DNA of 6,502 bases from Leucobacter sp. (GCA_012510755.1 JAAZHL010000115.1:1-6502); one strand, 5' to 3'; counted from the stretch's first letter, positions 1-5,821 are shown. Notes: generated by a model not told the origin, from the letters alone. Numbers and translations are program-made.

Positions 1-142
1 GACTGGGTCATCCGCGAGTGCTGGTGGCGCTGCCGACGCTCTGAGCGCTGAAGGTGCTGATGGCGCTGCCGGTGCTGGTGGCTCTGCTGGCGCTGCCAGC
101 GCAGTGAAGCGTCGACGGTTTTCACGCAAAGCACCTAAGTAG
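1..142 (+). CDS. 3' end of an unidentified gene with Ala/Gly-rich, basic C-terminus
   Basis: The reading frame enters open from the left edge, with codons starting at position 2, and ends at TAG 140-142. The 46 visible residues are almost all Ala, Gly, Ser, Asp and Glu, in GCT/GGT/GGC codons with imperfect repeats of an AGGAA-like unit. They end in a basic tail, VKRRRFSRKAPK. Such a flexible linker plus Arg/Lys tail is typical of accessory C-termini of actinobacterial nucleic-acid-binding or membrane-associated proteins, but no domain is present, so no function can be given. The clean frame, the sharp change from acidic/small residues to a basic tail, and the stop 14 bases before the converging gene's stop support a real gene end. 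A chance open frame in GC-rich DNA remains possible because only 46 codons are seen. Confidence 0.6.
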   Translation, partial: TGSSASAGGAADALSAEGADGAAGAGGSAGAASAVKRRRFSRKAPK

Positions 143-156
143 CCGCTTAACTGGGT

Positions 157-1278
157 TCAGTGCGCCTGCTGGCGAACGTCTAGCGGTGTCTCGCCCGCGA
201 CCGGTTCAGGGTCAAGAATGGCACGCACTGCTGCCGGGTCGAGGTCTTCCACACGTGCAGGCTGCCAGTGCGGTGTGCCGTCGCGGTCGATGAGCAGTGC
301 GCGCACACCTTCTGCGAAGTCTGGGCGGGGCAGCAGTCGGCCGAGGGTGCGGTAGGCATCAGCGAGCACAGTGGCGAGGTCAAGGTCATCTCGCCGAACT
401 CGTGCGATCTGCGCAATGCTTACCACGACTGACATCGGGCAGAGCCCGCGGACTGTCGTGGCAAGTTGCCTGGCACCCTCGTGCTGTGAGGTCTCGAGCT
501 GTTCAAGGAGTCGTGCGGTCGCGGCCACCGGGTCAGCAAGTGTGACCTCTGCCGACCCGAGCGCGCTGTCAGCGATCTCGTCGAACCAAGTGTGGTCGGC
601 CACAATGGTCGAGGCGGGTGGCACGACGGCGAGCGCCGCGCAGACGGCTTCAGGCGATTCGCCCGAGGCGAGACGTCGTGTCAGCTCGTCGAGGCGGTCG
701 CTTGGCACGTAGTGGTCCGCGAACCCAAGCGCAATGGCGTCTTGGCCGTTGAACGTGCCCGACGAGATCGCAAGCAATTCGCCCAGTCTCCCGGGGCAAC
801 GGGCCAACAGCAGGTCGCCCCCGACGTCGGGGGCGATGCCGATGCGAGTTTCGGGCATTGAGAGCAGGCTGCGTTCGGTGACCACACGAGTCGCGGCGTG
901 CGCGGTCAAACCGATGCCTCCGCCCATGGTGATACCGTGCATGATCCCCACGACCGCGATCGGTGAGGTATGAATCGCAAAGTCGGTGAGGTATTCCTGA
1001 GACAAGAACTCGAGCGCTGCTTCGAGGCCGTCGCTTGACATTGACTTCACGTCACCGCCCCCGCAGAACCCACGTTCGCCTGCGCCCTCGAGCACCACAA
1101 CATCTGCGCCCTGCGTGGCTGCTTCGCTGAGTGCCGCTCTCACCTGCACCACCATGTCTCGTGTGAGCGCGTTGAGTGCTCGCGGTCGATTCAGTGTGAT
1201 GCGGGTCATGCGGTTCTCAGCACGTACGATCACCGTGGGTTCGGCCTGTGATGAATTGGTGGCGGTCGAATCAGTCAC
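157..1278 (-). CDS. 3-hydroxyisobutyryl-CoA hydrolase-type enoyl-CoA hydratase/isomerase family protein
   Basis: A 373-residue crotonase-fold protein of the HIBCH branch (ECH_2). The expected reaction is hydrolysis of (S)-3-hydroxyisobutyryl-CoA to free 3-hydroxyisobutyrate and CoA in cytosolic valine catabolism. Visible motifs in order are LNRPRALNAL (29-38); the first oxyanion-hole loop GFCGGGD (70-76); HGITMGGGIGL (114-124), giving the second oxyanion-hole glycine; and MPETRIGIAPDVGG (141-154), with Glu143 and Asp151 at the positions of the catalytic residues of the mammalian enzyme. The C-terminal HIBCH hallmark PDFAEGVRALLIDRD runs 319-333. Length is normal for the family, longer than the roughly 260 residues of plain enoyl-CoA hydratases. 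The start is GTG, chosen for the GAGGAG five bases upstream. It lies 15 bases downstream of the MFS gene and is probably co-transcribed with it. No other valine-pathway gene is in the window. Some family members act on other acyl-CoAs, so the exact substrate is inferred. Confidence 0.9.
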   Translation of the reverse strand: MTDSTATNSSQAEPTVIVRAENRMTRITLNRPRALNALTRDMVVQVRAALSEAATQGADVVVLEGAGERGFCGGGDVKSMSSDGLEAALEFLSQEYLTDFAIHTSPIAVVGIMHGITMGGGIGLTAHAATRVVTERSLLSMPETRIGIAPDVGGDLLLARCPGRLGELLAISSGTFNGQDAIALGFADHYVPSDRLDELTRRLASGESPEAVCAALAVVPPASTIVADHTWFDEIADSALGSAEVTLADPVAATARLLEQLETSQHEGARQLATTVRGLCPMSVVVSIAQIARVRRDDLDLATVLADAYRTLGRLLPRPDFAEGVRALLIDRDGTPHWQPARVEDLDPAAVRAILDPEPVAGETPLDVRQQAH

Positions 1279-1283
1279 GTGGG

Positions 1284-1289
1284 CTCCTC
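1284..1289 (-). promoter_or_regulatory. Shine-Dalgarno site of the hydrolase gene
   Basis: The minus strand reads GAGGAG, then CCCAC, then GTG. The five-base spacing is near ideal and fixes the GTG at 1278 as the start over any internal ATG. The site lies in the 15-base gap after the upstream transporter gene, so the second gene of the pair can load ribosomes on its own. Confidence 0.75.
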
Positions 1290-1293
1290 GCAG

Positions 1294-2625
1294 TCAGGGT
1301 GTGGGGCGCAGCGCGTCATAACGCATAAAGCTGCTGCCCATTCGCCACAATACCGCCATAATCGCCACGATGACCAGGCCACCGATGAGCGCGGGTGCCC
1401 ACAGCGCGAGCAAGGTGGCGAGTGCGCCTGCGAGCAAGTCGCCGACTCGGGGCCCGCCCGCCACGACCACATAGAAGATGCCCTGCATGCGGCCACGCAC
1501 CTCGTCAGGGGCTGCGGCCTGCAAAATGGTCGTGCGAAACACTGCGCTCACGTTGTCAGATGCGCCCGCGCCGGCGAGGGCAACGGCTGCGAGCACCAAA
1601 GCGAGTTGCACTGGCGGGCGGCCCTCATAGCTGGGAACCACGAGAGCGGTGACGAGCAGCACCACCCCAAAGAGCGCGGTGAACGCACCGTAACACGCAA
1701 TCGCGACCGCTACCGCGCGCCCCTGCAGTCGTACCGAGCCAAGCCGGCCCGAGAAGAGGCCGCTGACGAGCGCCCCGACCGCAAAGGCTGCCGTGAGCAG
1801 GCCGACGGTCACGGCGCCGCCGCCGAGCACCAGTGCGGCAGCGGCCGGAAAGACCACCCGCGGCGTACCAAAAATCATTGCGACGAGATCAAACACAAAG
1901 GTGGCGCGAACGTTTGGTGCGCGGCGCAAGAAACGCAGGCTTTCGATGGCTGACCCGAGACCGGGTGCGAGCGGCTTGCCTTCTGGCCGCATGGGTGGCA
2001 GCCCGAGTATGCCGGCGAAGGCGCCGATGAACAGCGCTGCGTCAATCAGGTAGGTCCACGCAAACCCAACGCTGGCGACCATGACGCCGGCGAGAGCTGG
2101 CCCGACGGTGACGGCGAGCGCCATGGTGATGCCGTTGAGCGCAGCGCCAGCGGGCAGCAATTGTGGCGGCAGCAGGCGTGGCTGAATCGCGCCGCGAGTG
2201 GCGCCGAGAATAGTAGCGCTTGCGGCGTTGCAGGCGGCGAGCGCGTAATAGGGCCAGGTCACTCGCACGTCGAGAAACGCGATCGTCGTCATCGTCGCGA
2301 TGCTCAGCCATGCCACGATGGCGGTCACGAGCGCGACTGTTCGTCGGTCATATCGGTCGGCGAGAGTACCGCCGACAAACCCCGCAATGATCATGGGCGC
2401 GAGCGCCCACAGCGCGACAAACGACACCGCAAGCGTTGATTGTGTGAGTGCGTAGATGTGTAGGCCTACGGCGACAATCGTGAGTTGTGCGCCGATTTGC
2501 GAAATTGAGGTGCCGAACCAGAGTCTCGCGAACGCAGGGCTGTGACGTAGTGGTGCGGTGTCAACCAGCAGCGAGCGCATGCGGCGACGCCAGCCGCCTT
2601 GCCCGTCTGTGTCTGCTCCTGTCAC
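1294..2625 (-). CDS. MFS transporter, EntS/MefA-like efflux family
   Basis: A 443-residue inner-membrane protein of the major facilitator superfamily, in the branch holding enterobactin exporter EntS and macrolide pump MefA. It is probably a proton-driven exporter of an unknown small molecule. About 12 hydrophobic helices are visible, near residues 37-60, 67-88, 96-117, 124-143, 163-187, 190-210, 239-265, 271-294, 303-331, 340-362, 384-407 and 409-428. The cytoplasmic loop 2-3 motif A reads GGTLADRYDRR (85-95). The family's N-terminal pattern DTAPLRHSPAFARLW is at 22-36, and TILQAAAPDEVRGRMQG (366-382) is the conserved loop before helix 11. I chose GTG 2625 because AGTAGG lies nine bases upstream. 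ATG 2580 would give 428 residues and begins where many homologues do, but has only weak ribosome-binding sequence. It ends 15 bases before the hydrolase gene. The same frame stays open far upstream over the opposite-strand gene, which is a GC-driven artefact. Substrate unknown. Confidence 0.88.
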   Translation of the reverse strand: MTGADTDGQGGWRRRMRSLLVDTAPLRHSPAFARLWFGTSISQIGAQLTIVAVGLHIYALTQSTLAVSFVALWALAPMIIAGFVGGTLADRYDRRTVALVTAIVAWLSIATMTTIAFLDVRVTWPYYALAACNAASATILGATRGAIQPRLLPPQLLPAGAALNGITMALAVTVGPALAGVMVASVGFAWTYLIDAALFIGAFAGILGLPPMRPEGKPLAPGLGSAIESLRFLRRAPNVRATFVFDLVAMIFGTPRVVFPAAAALVLGGGAVTVGLLTAAFAVGALVSGLFSGRLGSVRLQGRAVAVAIACYGAFTALFGVVLLVTALVVPSYEGRPPVQLALVLAAVALAGAGASDNVSAVFRTTILQAAAPDEVRGRMQGIFYVVVAGGPRVGDLLAGALATLLALWAPALIGGLVIVAIMAVLWRMGSSFMRYDALRPTP

Positions 2626-2634
2626 TCTGCACAC

Positions 2635-2640
2635 CCTACT
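2635..2640 (-). promoter_or_regulatory. Possible Shine-Dalgarno site of the MFS gene
   Basis: The minus strand reads AGTAGG with a nine-base spacer to GTG 2625. It is a moderate match to the anti-Shine-Dalgarno complement, but better than anything before ATG 2580, where only AAGGCGG about 13 bases away is seen. This site decides the start chosen for the transporter. Confidence 0.4.
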
Positions 2641-2663
2641 CGCTCTCGCAGGTACGAGCGTCG

Positions 2664-2669
2664 TGTCAA
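2664..2669 (-). promoter_or_regulatory. Candidate -35 element for the MFS-hydrolase unit
   Basis: The minus strand carries a perfect TTGACA here, 38 bases before GTG 2625. A sigma-70-type promoter using it would begin transcription around 2630-2640, giving a very short leader. The weakness is the -10: the hexamers at 16-18-base spacing (such as AGAGCG) are poor, and the TAnnnT-like TAGGGT (2633-2638) is 25 bases away. I regard it as suggestive only. Confidence 0.3.
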
Positions 2670-2714
2670 GAGCCCTGCCGATGCGCGCGCTCACGCTCGT
2701 TCCGAACCGACAAA

Positions 2715-2724
2715 CGGTACCGTA
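2715..2724. promoter_or_regulatory. 10-bp perfect palindrome between divergent genes
   Basis: ACGGTACCGT reads the same on both strands and lies in the 175-base region between the transporter and DUF3097 starts, only three bases from a larger inverted repeat. Its position suits an operator acting on one or both genes, but no regulator gene is nearby and no known family's site is recognised. On the plus strand its right half, TACCGT, could also serve as a weak -10 for the DUF3097 gene. Confidence 0.3.
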
Positions 2725-2727
2725 GTG

Positions 2728-2759
2728 GGTGACCGCTCGCGAAAGCGCGCGGTCACCCT
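2728..2759 (+). promoter_or_regulatory. Strong hairpin with GAAA tetraloop upstream of the DUF3097 gene
   Basis: The arms GGGTGACCGC (2728-2737) and GCGGTCACCC (2750-2759) are perfectly complementary over 10 bp. Inside them, after one T/C mismatch, CGC (2739-2741) pairs with GCG (2746-2748) around a GAAA loop. GAAA closed by C-G is an especially stable GNRA tetraloop, and it is formed by plus-strand RNA; the minus-strand RNA would have a UUUC loop. No T-run follows on either strand, so it does not look like a classical intrinsic terminator. It ends 41 bases before the DUF3097 ATG. It could be a 5' UTR structure affecting stability or translation, or an inverted-repeat operator in DNA. Confidence 0.6.
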
Positions 2760-2800
2760 GCTGAGACGATCCAGACAAACCCGAAGGGCACACGCGCAAC

Positions 2801-3643
2801 ATGTTTGATGAGCGGTACGACCGTGACCCGGTTGCGGCGATGCGACCGCGACGTGGCCCGGTGGTCCGTCGCGAGGTGACGCTCGCGCGTGGTTTGGTCG
2901 TCGAGCATTCGGAGTCGCAGTGGTGCGGCGCGGTGGTGAGCGTGCGCGAGGGCCTCGTGCAACTCGAAGATGGCCGCGGCAAGGTGCGTTCGTTTGCGAT
3001 GAATGACGGCTTTCTGATTGATGGGAAGCCGGTGCAGTTGGTGCTGCCCCAACGGGTCGCACGCCCGAGTCGCACGGCTTCTGGCTCGGTCGCTGCACCG
3101 CCGCAACGCGCTCGTGTAGCGATGCCCAGCAGAATTTTTGTTGAGGGTCGACACGATGCCGAATTGGTTGAGCAGGTGTGGGGCGACGATCTGCGAGTTG
3201 AGGGCGTCGTCGTTGAGCTTCTTGACGGTGCCGACAATCTTGAGCAGGTGCTCGCCTCGTTTGCACCTGGGCCAGGTCGTCGCGCCGGGGTGTTGCTTGA
3301 CCATCTAGTATCGGGCAGCAAGGAGTCGCGAATCGCCGCGCACATCGCTCGCCAACCGTACGGAAACCATGTACTCATTGTTGGCCACCCGTTTATCGAT
3401 ATTTGGGCGGCGGTGAAACCGGCACGAGTGGGGCTGAAAGCCTGGCCGCACATACCTCGCGACATCGAGTGGAAAGCGGGGATTTGTCGGGCGCTCGGAC
3501 TGCCAGCGGACGAACCGGCAGACATCGCCGATGCGTGGGCTCGCATTCGCGGCAGGGTGCGCTCGTACCAAGATCTCGAGCCCGAGTTGCTTGGCCGGGT
3601 CGAACAGCTCATCGATTTCGTCACGGTGGGCGGCGATGACTGA
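2801..3643 (+). CDS. DUF3097 family protein with possible TOPRIM-like core
   Basis: A 280-residue soluble protein that I recognise as an actinobacterial DUF3097 family member; biochemical function is not established. Residues 31-82 look like a small beta-rich domain (GLVVE... GLVQLEDGRG... FLIDGKPVQLVLP), possibly SH3- or Tudor-like. After a Pro/Arg/Ala linker (83-110) comes the most conserved part: RIFVEGRHDAELVEQVWGDD (111-130), VVVELLDGADN (136-146), GVLLDHLVSGSKESRI (163-178) and VLIVGHPFIDIW (191-202). The order VEG, Gly turn, Asp-containing strand end, then SGSKE-RI resembles a TOPRIM domain (Glu115, Asp167), although the usual DxD is DHL here. Conserved AWPHIPRDIEWK (214-225) and RSYQDLEPELLGR (254-266) follow. 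There is no signal peptide or membrane helix. The ATG start has GAAGGG 12 bases upstream, rather far. The end overlaps the next gene by eight bases, suggesting translational coupling. Family identity is firm; nucleic-acid activity is inference. Confidence 0.88.
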   Translation: MFDERYDRDPVAAMRPRRGPVVRREVTLARGLVVEHSESQWCGAVVSVREGLVQLEDGRGKVRSFAMNDGFLIDGKPVQLVLPQRVARPSRTASGSVAAPPQRARVAMPSRIFVEGRHDAELVEQVWGDDLRVEGVVVELLDGADNLEQVLASFAPGPGRRAGVLLDHLVSGSKESRIAAHIARQPYGNHVLIVGHPFIDIWAAVKPARVGLKAWPHIPRDIEWKAGICRALGLPADEPADIADAWARIRGRVRSYQDLEPELLGRVEQLIDFVTVGGDD

Positions 3644-4079
3644 CCACACGGCAGCACCAGGCTCACGTCGTGCAGCATTGGCCGACCACACGTCGCCACG
3701 CTCAACACAGCCGCGCTCACGGTATGCGGGGCTTCGCCCCTGGCCATTCGCACGGTTCGGGTATTGGTATGCCACGGCGGTCGGCTTTATCTGGGGCAGC
3801 GTGTGGAGCACAGGAAAAATCTCACGTGTTGACGGCCTCTGGGTGTTCACTGGTATGCCCCGATGGACATTCGGGCGGGGCGGCAGCTGTGTGGGCGCGT
3901 GTTATTTGACGAACACCAACGTGAGCGCGGCCGTGCTGCGGCACGAACTGGTGCACCGGGAGCAGTGGCGGCATTACGGGCTGGCCGTGCCCGTGCTGTA
4001 CCAGCTCAGTGGCCGCAATCCACTCACCAACCGATTTGAAATCGAGGCAGGCCTGAGAGATGGCGGCTATCTGCGGTAA
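3636..4079 (+). CDS. Small conserved protein with HExxH zinc-protease-like motif
   Basis: A 147-residue protein of a family that, from memory, is conserved in Actinobacteria and sometimes labelled 'Fe-S oxidoreductase' without clear support. After a variable polar N-terminus (1-38), residues 42-60 (GYWYATAVGFIWGSVWSTG) are aromatic and hydrophobic and may form a membrane or interfacial segment. GRGGSCVGACY (80-90) contains a Cys85-x3-Cys89 pair. The core is RHELVHREQW (102-111), an HExxHxxQ motif with His103, Glu104 and His107, followed by NRFEIEAG (132-139), whose Glu135 or Glu137 could be the third metal ligand as in gluzincin-type peptidases. The ATG lies inside the end of the DUF3097 gene (ATGACTGA overlap), with GGTGGG five bases upstream. 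The much longer in-frame extension back to 3531 has no such site. The two genes almost certainly share a transcript. Peptidase activity is inferred from motif spacing only; a structural metal site is the main alternative. Confidence 0.8.
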   Translation: MTDHTAAPGSRRAALADHTSPRSTQPRSRYAGLRPWPFARFGYWYATAVGFIWGSVWSTGKISRVDGLWVFTGMPRWTFGRGGSCVGACYLTNTNVSAAVLRHELVHREQWRHYGLAVPVLYQLSGRNPLTNRFEIEAGLRDGGYLR

Positions 4080-4135
4080 TGACTGAACCCAGTGCTACTG
4101 CGATACAAGATTTCGTGATGTGTAATGTAACAACA

Positions 4136-4143
4136 CGTTAACG
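4136..4143. repeat. CGTTAACG palindrome in an AT-rich intergenic patch
   Basis: A perfect 8-bp palindrome ends a stretch (about 4101-4142) that is clearly richer in A and T than the surroundings and also holds TAAC-N5-GTTA (4128-4140). It lies upstream of the candidate promoter of the ABC operon and could be part of a regulator site. Eight bases of symmetry are weak evidence alone. Confidence 0.2.
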
Positions 4144-4157
4144 AGGTGCTCTCAGAC

Positions 4158-4186
4158 GAGACATCTCGCCGAAACCCGCGTATTGT
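4158..4186 (+). promoter_or_regulatory. Candidate promoter of the ABC transporter operon
   Basis: GAGACA (4158-4163) and TATTGT (4181-4186) are separated by exactly 17 bases, and each matches four of six consensus positions of a housekeeping sigma promoter. Transcription would start near 4193, giving a leader of about 80 bases before GTG 4274. The -35 lies inside the inverted repeat CGAGA-CA-TCTCG (4157-4168), so a repressor binding there would occlude it. This is the best-matching pair in the 194-base gap after the HExxH gene. Confidence 0.4.
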
Positions 4187-4261
4187 CGGCCAGTGACGCA
4201 CGAGCACTGCCGCCCGCCGTCTTAGTTACCCATGCGTGCGGCCTCGCCTCGCGCACGACCC

Positions 4262-4267
4262 GAGGAG
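4262..4267 (+). promoter_or_regulatory. Shine-Dalgarno site of the substrate-binding protein gene
   Basis: GAGGAG sits six bases before GTG 4274. It decides against the in-frame ATG at 4232, which has no ribosome-binding sequence upstream and would add 14 residues encoded across this site. Confidence 0.75.
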
Positions 4268-4273
4268 TCTTCT

Positions 4274-5821
4274 GTGACCGAGTCGATGCAGACGTCCACT
4301 TCCCCCGCCTACCGCAAGCGAGAGCGGTCGAACAAGCCCCTCATCATCACCCTGGTGGTGGTAGTGGTCGCCGCGCTCATCGCGGCAACGATCTTCTGGC
4401 TGAACCGCGACCAGGGTGGAGCAGAGGGCGACGACAACCGTGAGCTTCGGGTCGGCCTGCAACTCGAACCGACAAACCTCGACATTCGCACGACCGGTGG
4501 CGTCGCGCTCGATCAGATTCTGATCGACAACGTATATCAGGGCCTGGTCGGGCTCGCCCCGGGCACCGTCGACGAGTTCGTGCCGGTGCTGGCGGCAGCA
4601 CTGCCCGACGTGAGCGCCGATTCATTGCGCTACACCTTCACGCTGCGCGACGGCATCACCTTCGCCTCTGGTAATGCGCTGACCGCACAAGATGCCGTCG
4701 ATTCGTTGAGCACCAGCCTCACCGCCGCGACCATCGGCACAGACGCCACGGTGGCTGCCATCGACGACCACACGATTGAGATCGTGCTGCCATCACCAAA
4801 CAGTCAGTTGCTCTGGCACCTCGCCAATCGCCCCGGTCTCGTCTTTGAAACCGCATACTCGGGCGATCTGCAGAATACGACCAATGGCACCGGCCCGTTC
4901 ACGCTCGACGAGTGGAAGCAGGGAGACAGCATCACATTCACCGCAGTGCCCGACTATTGGGGCACCGCGCCCGAGCTTGATGTTGTGGTGTGGCGGTACA
5001 TCACCGACCCGAATGCGGCGGTCAACGCTGCTCTCGAGGGCGACATCGATGTGCTCGCTCCGGTGCGCTCAGACATGGTGTCACAGTTCGACGGCACCAC
5101 GTTCACGCTCGATCGCGCAGGCAGCACCGATGTCTTCACGTTGGCGTTCAACAACGCCCGCACGCCACTCGATGACCCGCGCGTACGTGCTGCCCTCTCG
5201 ATGGCGATCGACAGCGAGACGATCATTGCAGCGTTCTACGGCGACGGCAAGCCCTTGGGCGGCCCAATCACCGATCTTGAGTCGACCTACGAAGATCTCA
5301 CTGCAGTTCATGCGTACGATCCTGACGCTGCGCGCGACCTGCTCGCTGAGGCCGGTGTGAGCGACCTCGCGCTCACCGTCACCGTCGCAAACTTCTACGA
5401 CACCGCAGCGCTCAATCAGGTCGTCACACAGTTCGCCGATATCGGGGTGACGCTCACGATCAATTCGGTCGAGTTCGGCACCTGGTTGAACGATGTGTAC
5501 CAGTCCAAAGACTTCGATCTGAGCTATGTGAACCATGCCGAGGCAAATGACTTCGCGAACTACGCGAACCCCGACTACTACTTCGGGTACAACAACCCCG
5601 AGGTGCAGTCGCTCTTTGCGCAGTCCATCGCCGCCGCAGACGCAGCCGAAGCAACCGCACTGCTACAGCAAGCAGCACGCCTCGTCGCCGCCGATGCCCC
5701 CGCGACCTGGCTCATCAACTACACGCCGACGAATGCGATCGCGAGCCACGTGCACGGGTTTGCGAACAGCAACACGAACTCCCGCATCAACCTCGCTGGC
5801 GTGACGGTGGTCGCACCCTAA
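4274..5821 (+). CDS. ABC transporter substrate-binding protein, family 5 (peptide/nickel type)
   Basis: A 515-residue extracytoplasmic solute receptor of the SBP_bac_5 family, which delivers oligopeptides, nickel complexes or related solutes to an ABC importer. The N-terminus is cytoplasmic and basic (YRKRERSNKP, 13-22), followed by a hydrophobic helix at about 23-43. There is no lipobox and no cysteine anywhere in the protein, so it is probably held by an uncleaved signal-anchor helix rather than by lipid. Family signatures are EPTNLDIRTTGGVALDQI (65-82), YTFTLRDGITFASGNALTAQD (120-140), GTGPFTLDEWKQGD (205-218), the VPDYWG turn (225-230), and FNNARTPLDDPRVRAALSMAID (292-313). Length is at the usual size. 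GTG is preferred for its well-placed GAGGAG. A DppB-type permease gene follows after 13 bases. The ligand cannot be read from sequence: neither a heme nor a nickel signature is evident, and a peptide is the default guess. Confidence 0.93.
   Translation: MTESMQTSTSPAYRKRERSNKPLIITLVVVVVAALIAATIFWLNRDQGGAEGDDNRELRVGLQLEPTNLDIRTTGGVALDQILIDNVYQGLVGLAPGTVDEFVPVLAAALPDVSADSLRYTFTLRDGITFASGNALTAQDAVDSLSTSLTAATIGTDATVAAIDDHTIEIVLPSPNSQLLWHLANRPGLVFETAYSGDLQNTTNGTGPFTLDEWKQGDSITFTAVPDYWGTAPELDVVVWRYITDPNAAVNAALEGDIDVLAPVRSDMVSQFDGTTFTLDRAGSTDVFTLAFNNARTPLDDPRVRAALSMAIDSETIIAAFYGDGKPLGGPITDLESTYEDLTAVHAYDPDAARDLLAEAGVSDLALTVTVANFYDTAALNQVVTQFADIGVTLTINSVEFGTWLNDVYQSKDFDLSYVNHAEANDFANYANPDYYFGYNNPEVQSLFAQSIAAADAAEATALLQQAARLVAADAPATWLINYTPTNAIASHVHGFANSNTNSRINLAGVTVVAP

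Noticed and set aside
20..110. The GCTGGT/GCTGCC-rich stretch considered as a tandem repeat or minisatellite.
   Set aside because: The units vary in length and sequence and follow the reading frame as Ala/Gly codons, so it is a low-complexity protein tail rather than a DNA repeat element.
1279..1953. A 224-codon plus-strand open frame opposite the 3' half of the MFS gene.
   Set aside because: Its product is rich in His, Arg, Glu and Gln with no family resemblance, while the opposite strand encodes clear transporter helices and motifs. It is a shadow frame.
2691..3304. Two overlapping minus-strand open frames (about 180-190 codons) opposite the DUF3097 gene.
   Set aside because: They have low-complexity, Arg-rich or mixed composition with no motifs. 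The plus-strand gene has conserved family motifs and a gene partner, so these are not counted.
2626..3753. A long minus-strand open frame extending upstream of the MFS gene across the DUF3097 gene, nominally giving an 819-residue protein.
   Set aside because: The upstream part has no domain or hydrophobic pattern, is exactly antisense to a recognisable DUF3097 gene, and crosses the divergent regulatory region. It is open only because GC-rich DNA lacks stop codons.
4082..4093. ACTGAACCCAGT occurs here just after the stop of the HExxH gene and again, on the minus strand, at the stop of the hydrolase gene (150-161).
   Set aside because: One or a few shared 12-mers are expected by chance among all positions of a 6.5-kb window on both strands, and the dyad in it is only four pairs long. 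I do not treat it as a repeat element or terminator.
4232..4273. ATG 4232 as an earlier start for the substrate-binding protein.
   Set aside because: It lacks a ribosome binding site, and the extension would be translated through the strong GAGGAG at 4262-4267 that serves GTG 4274.
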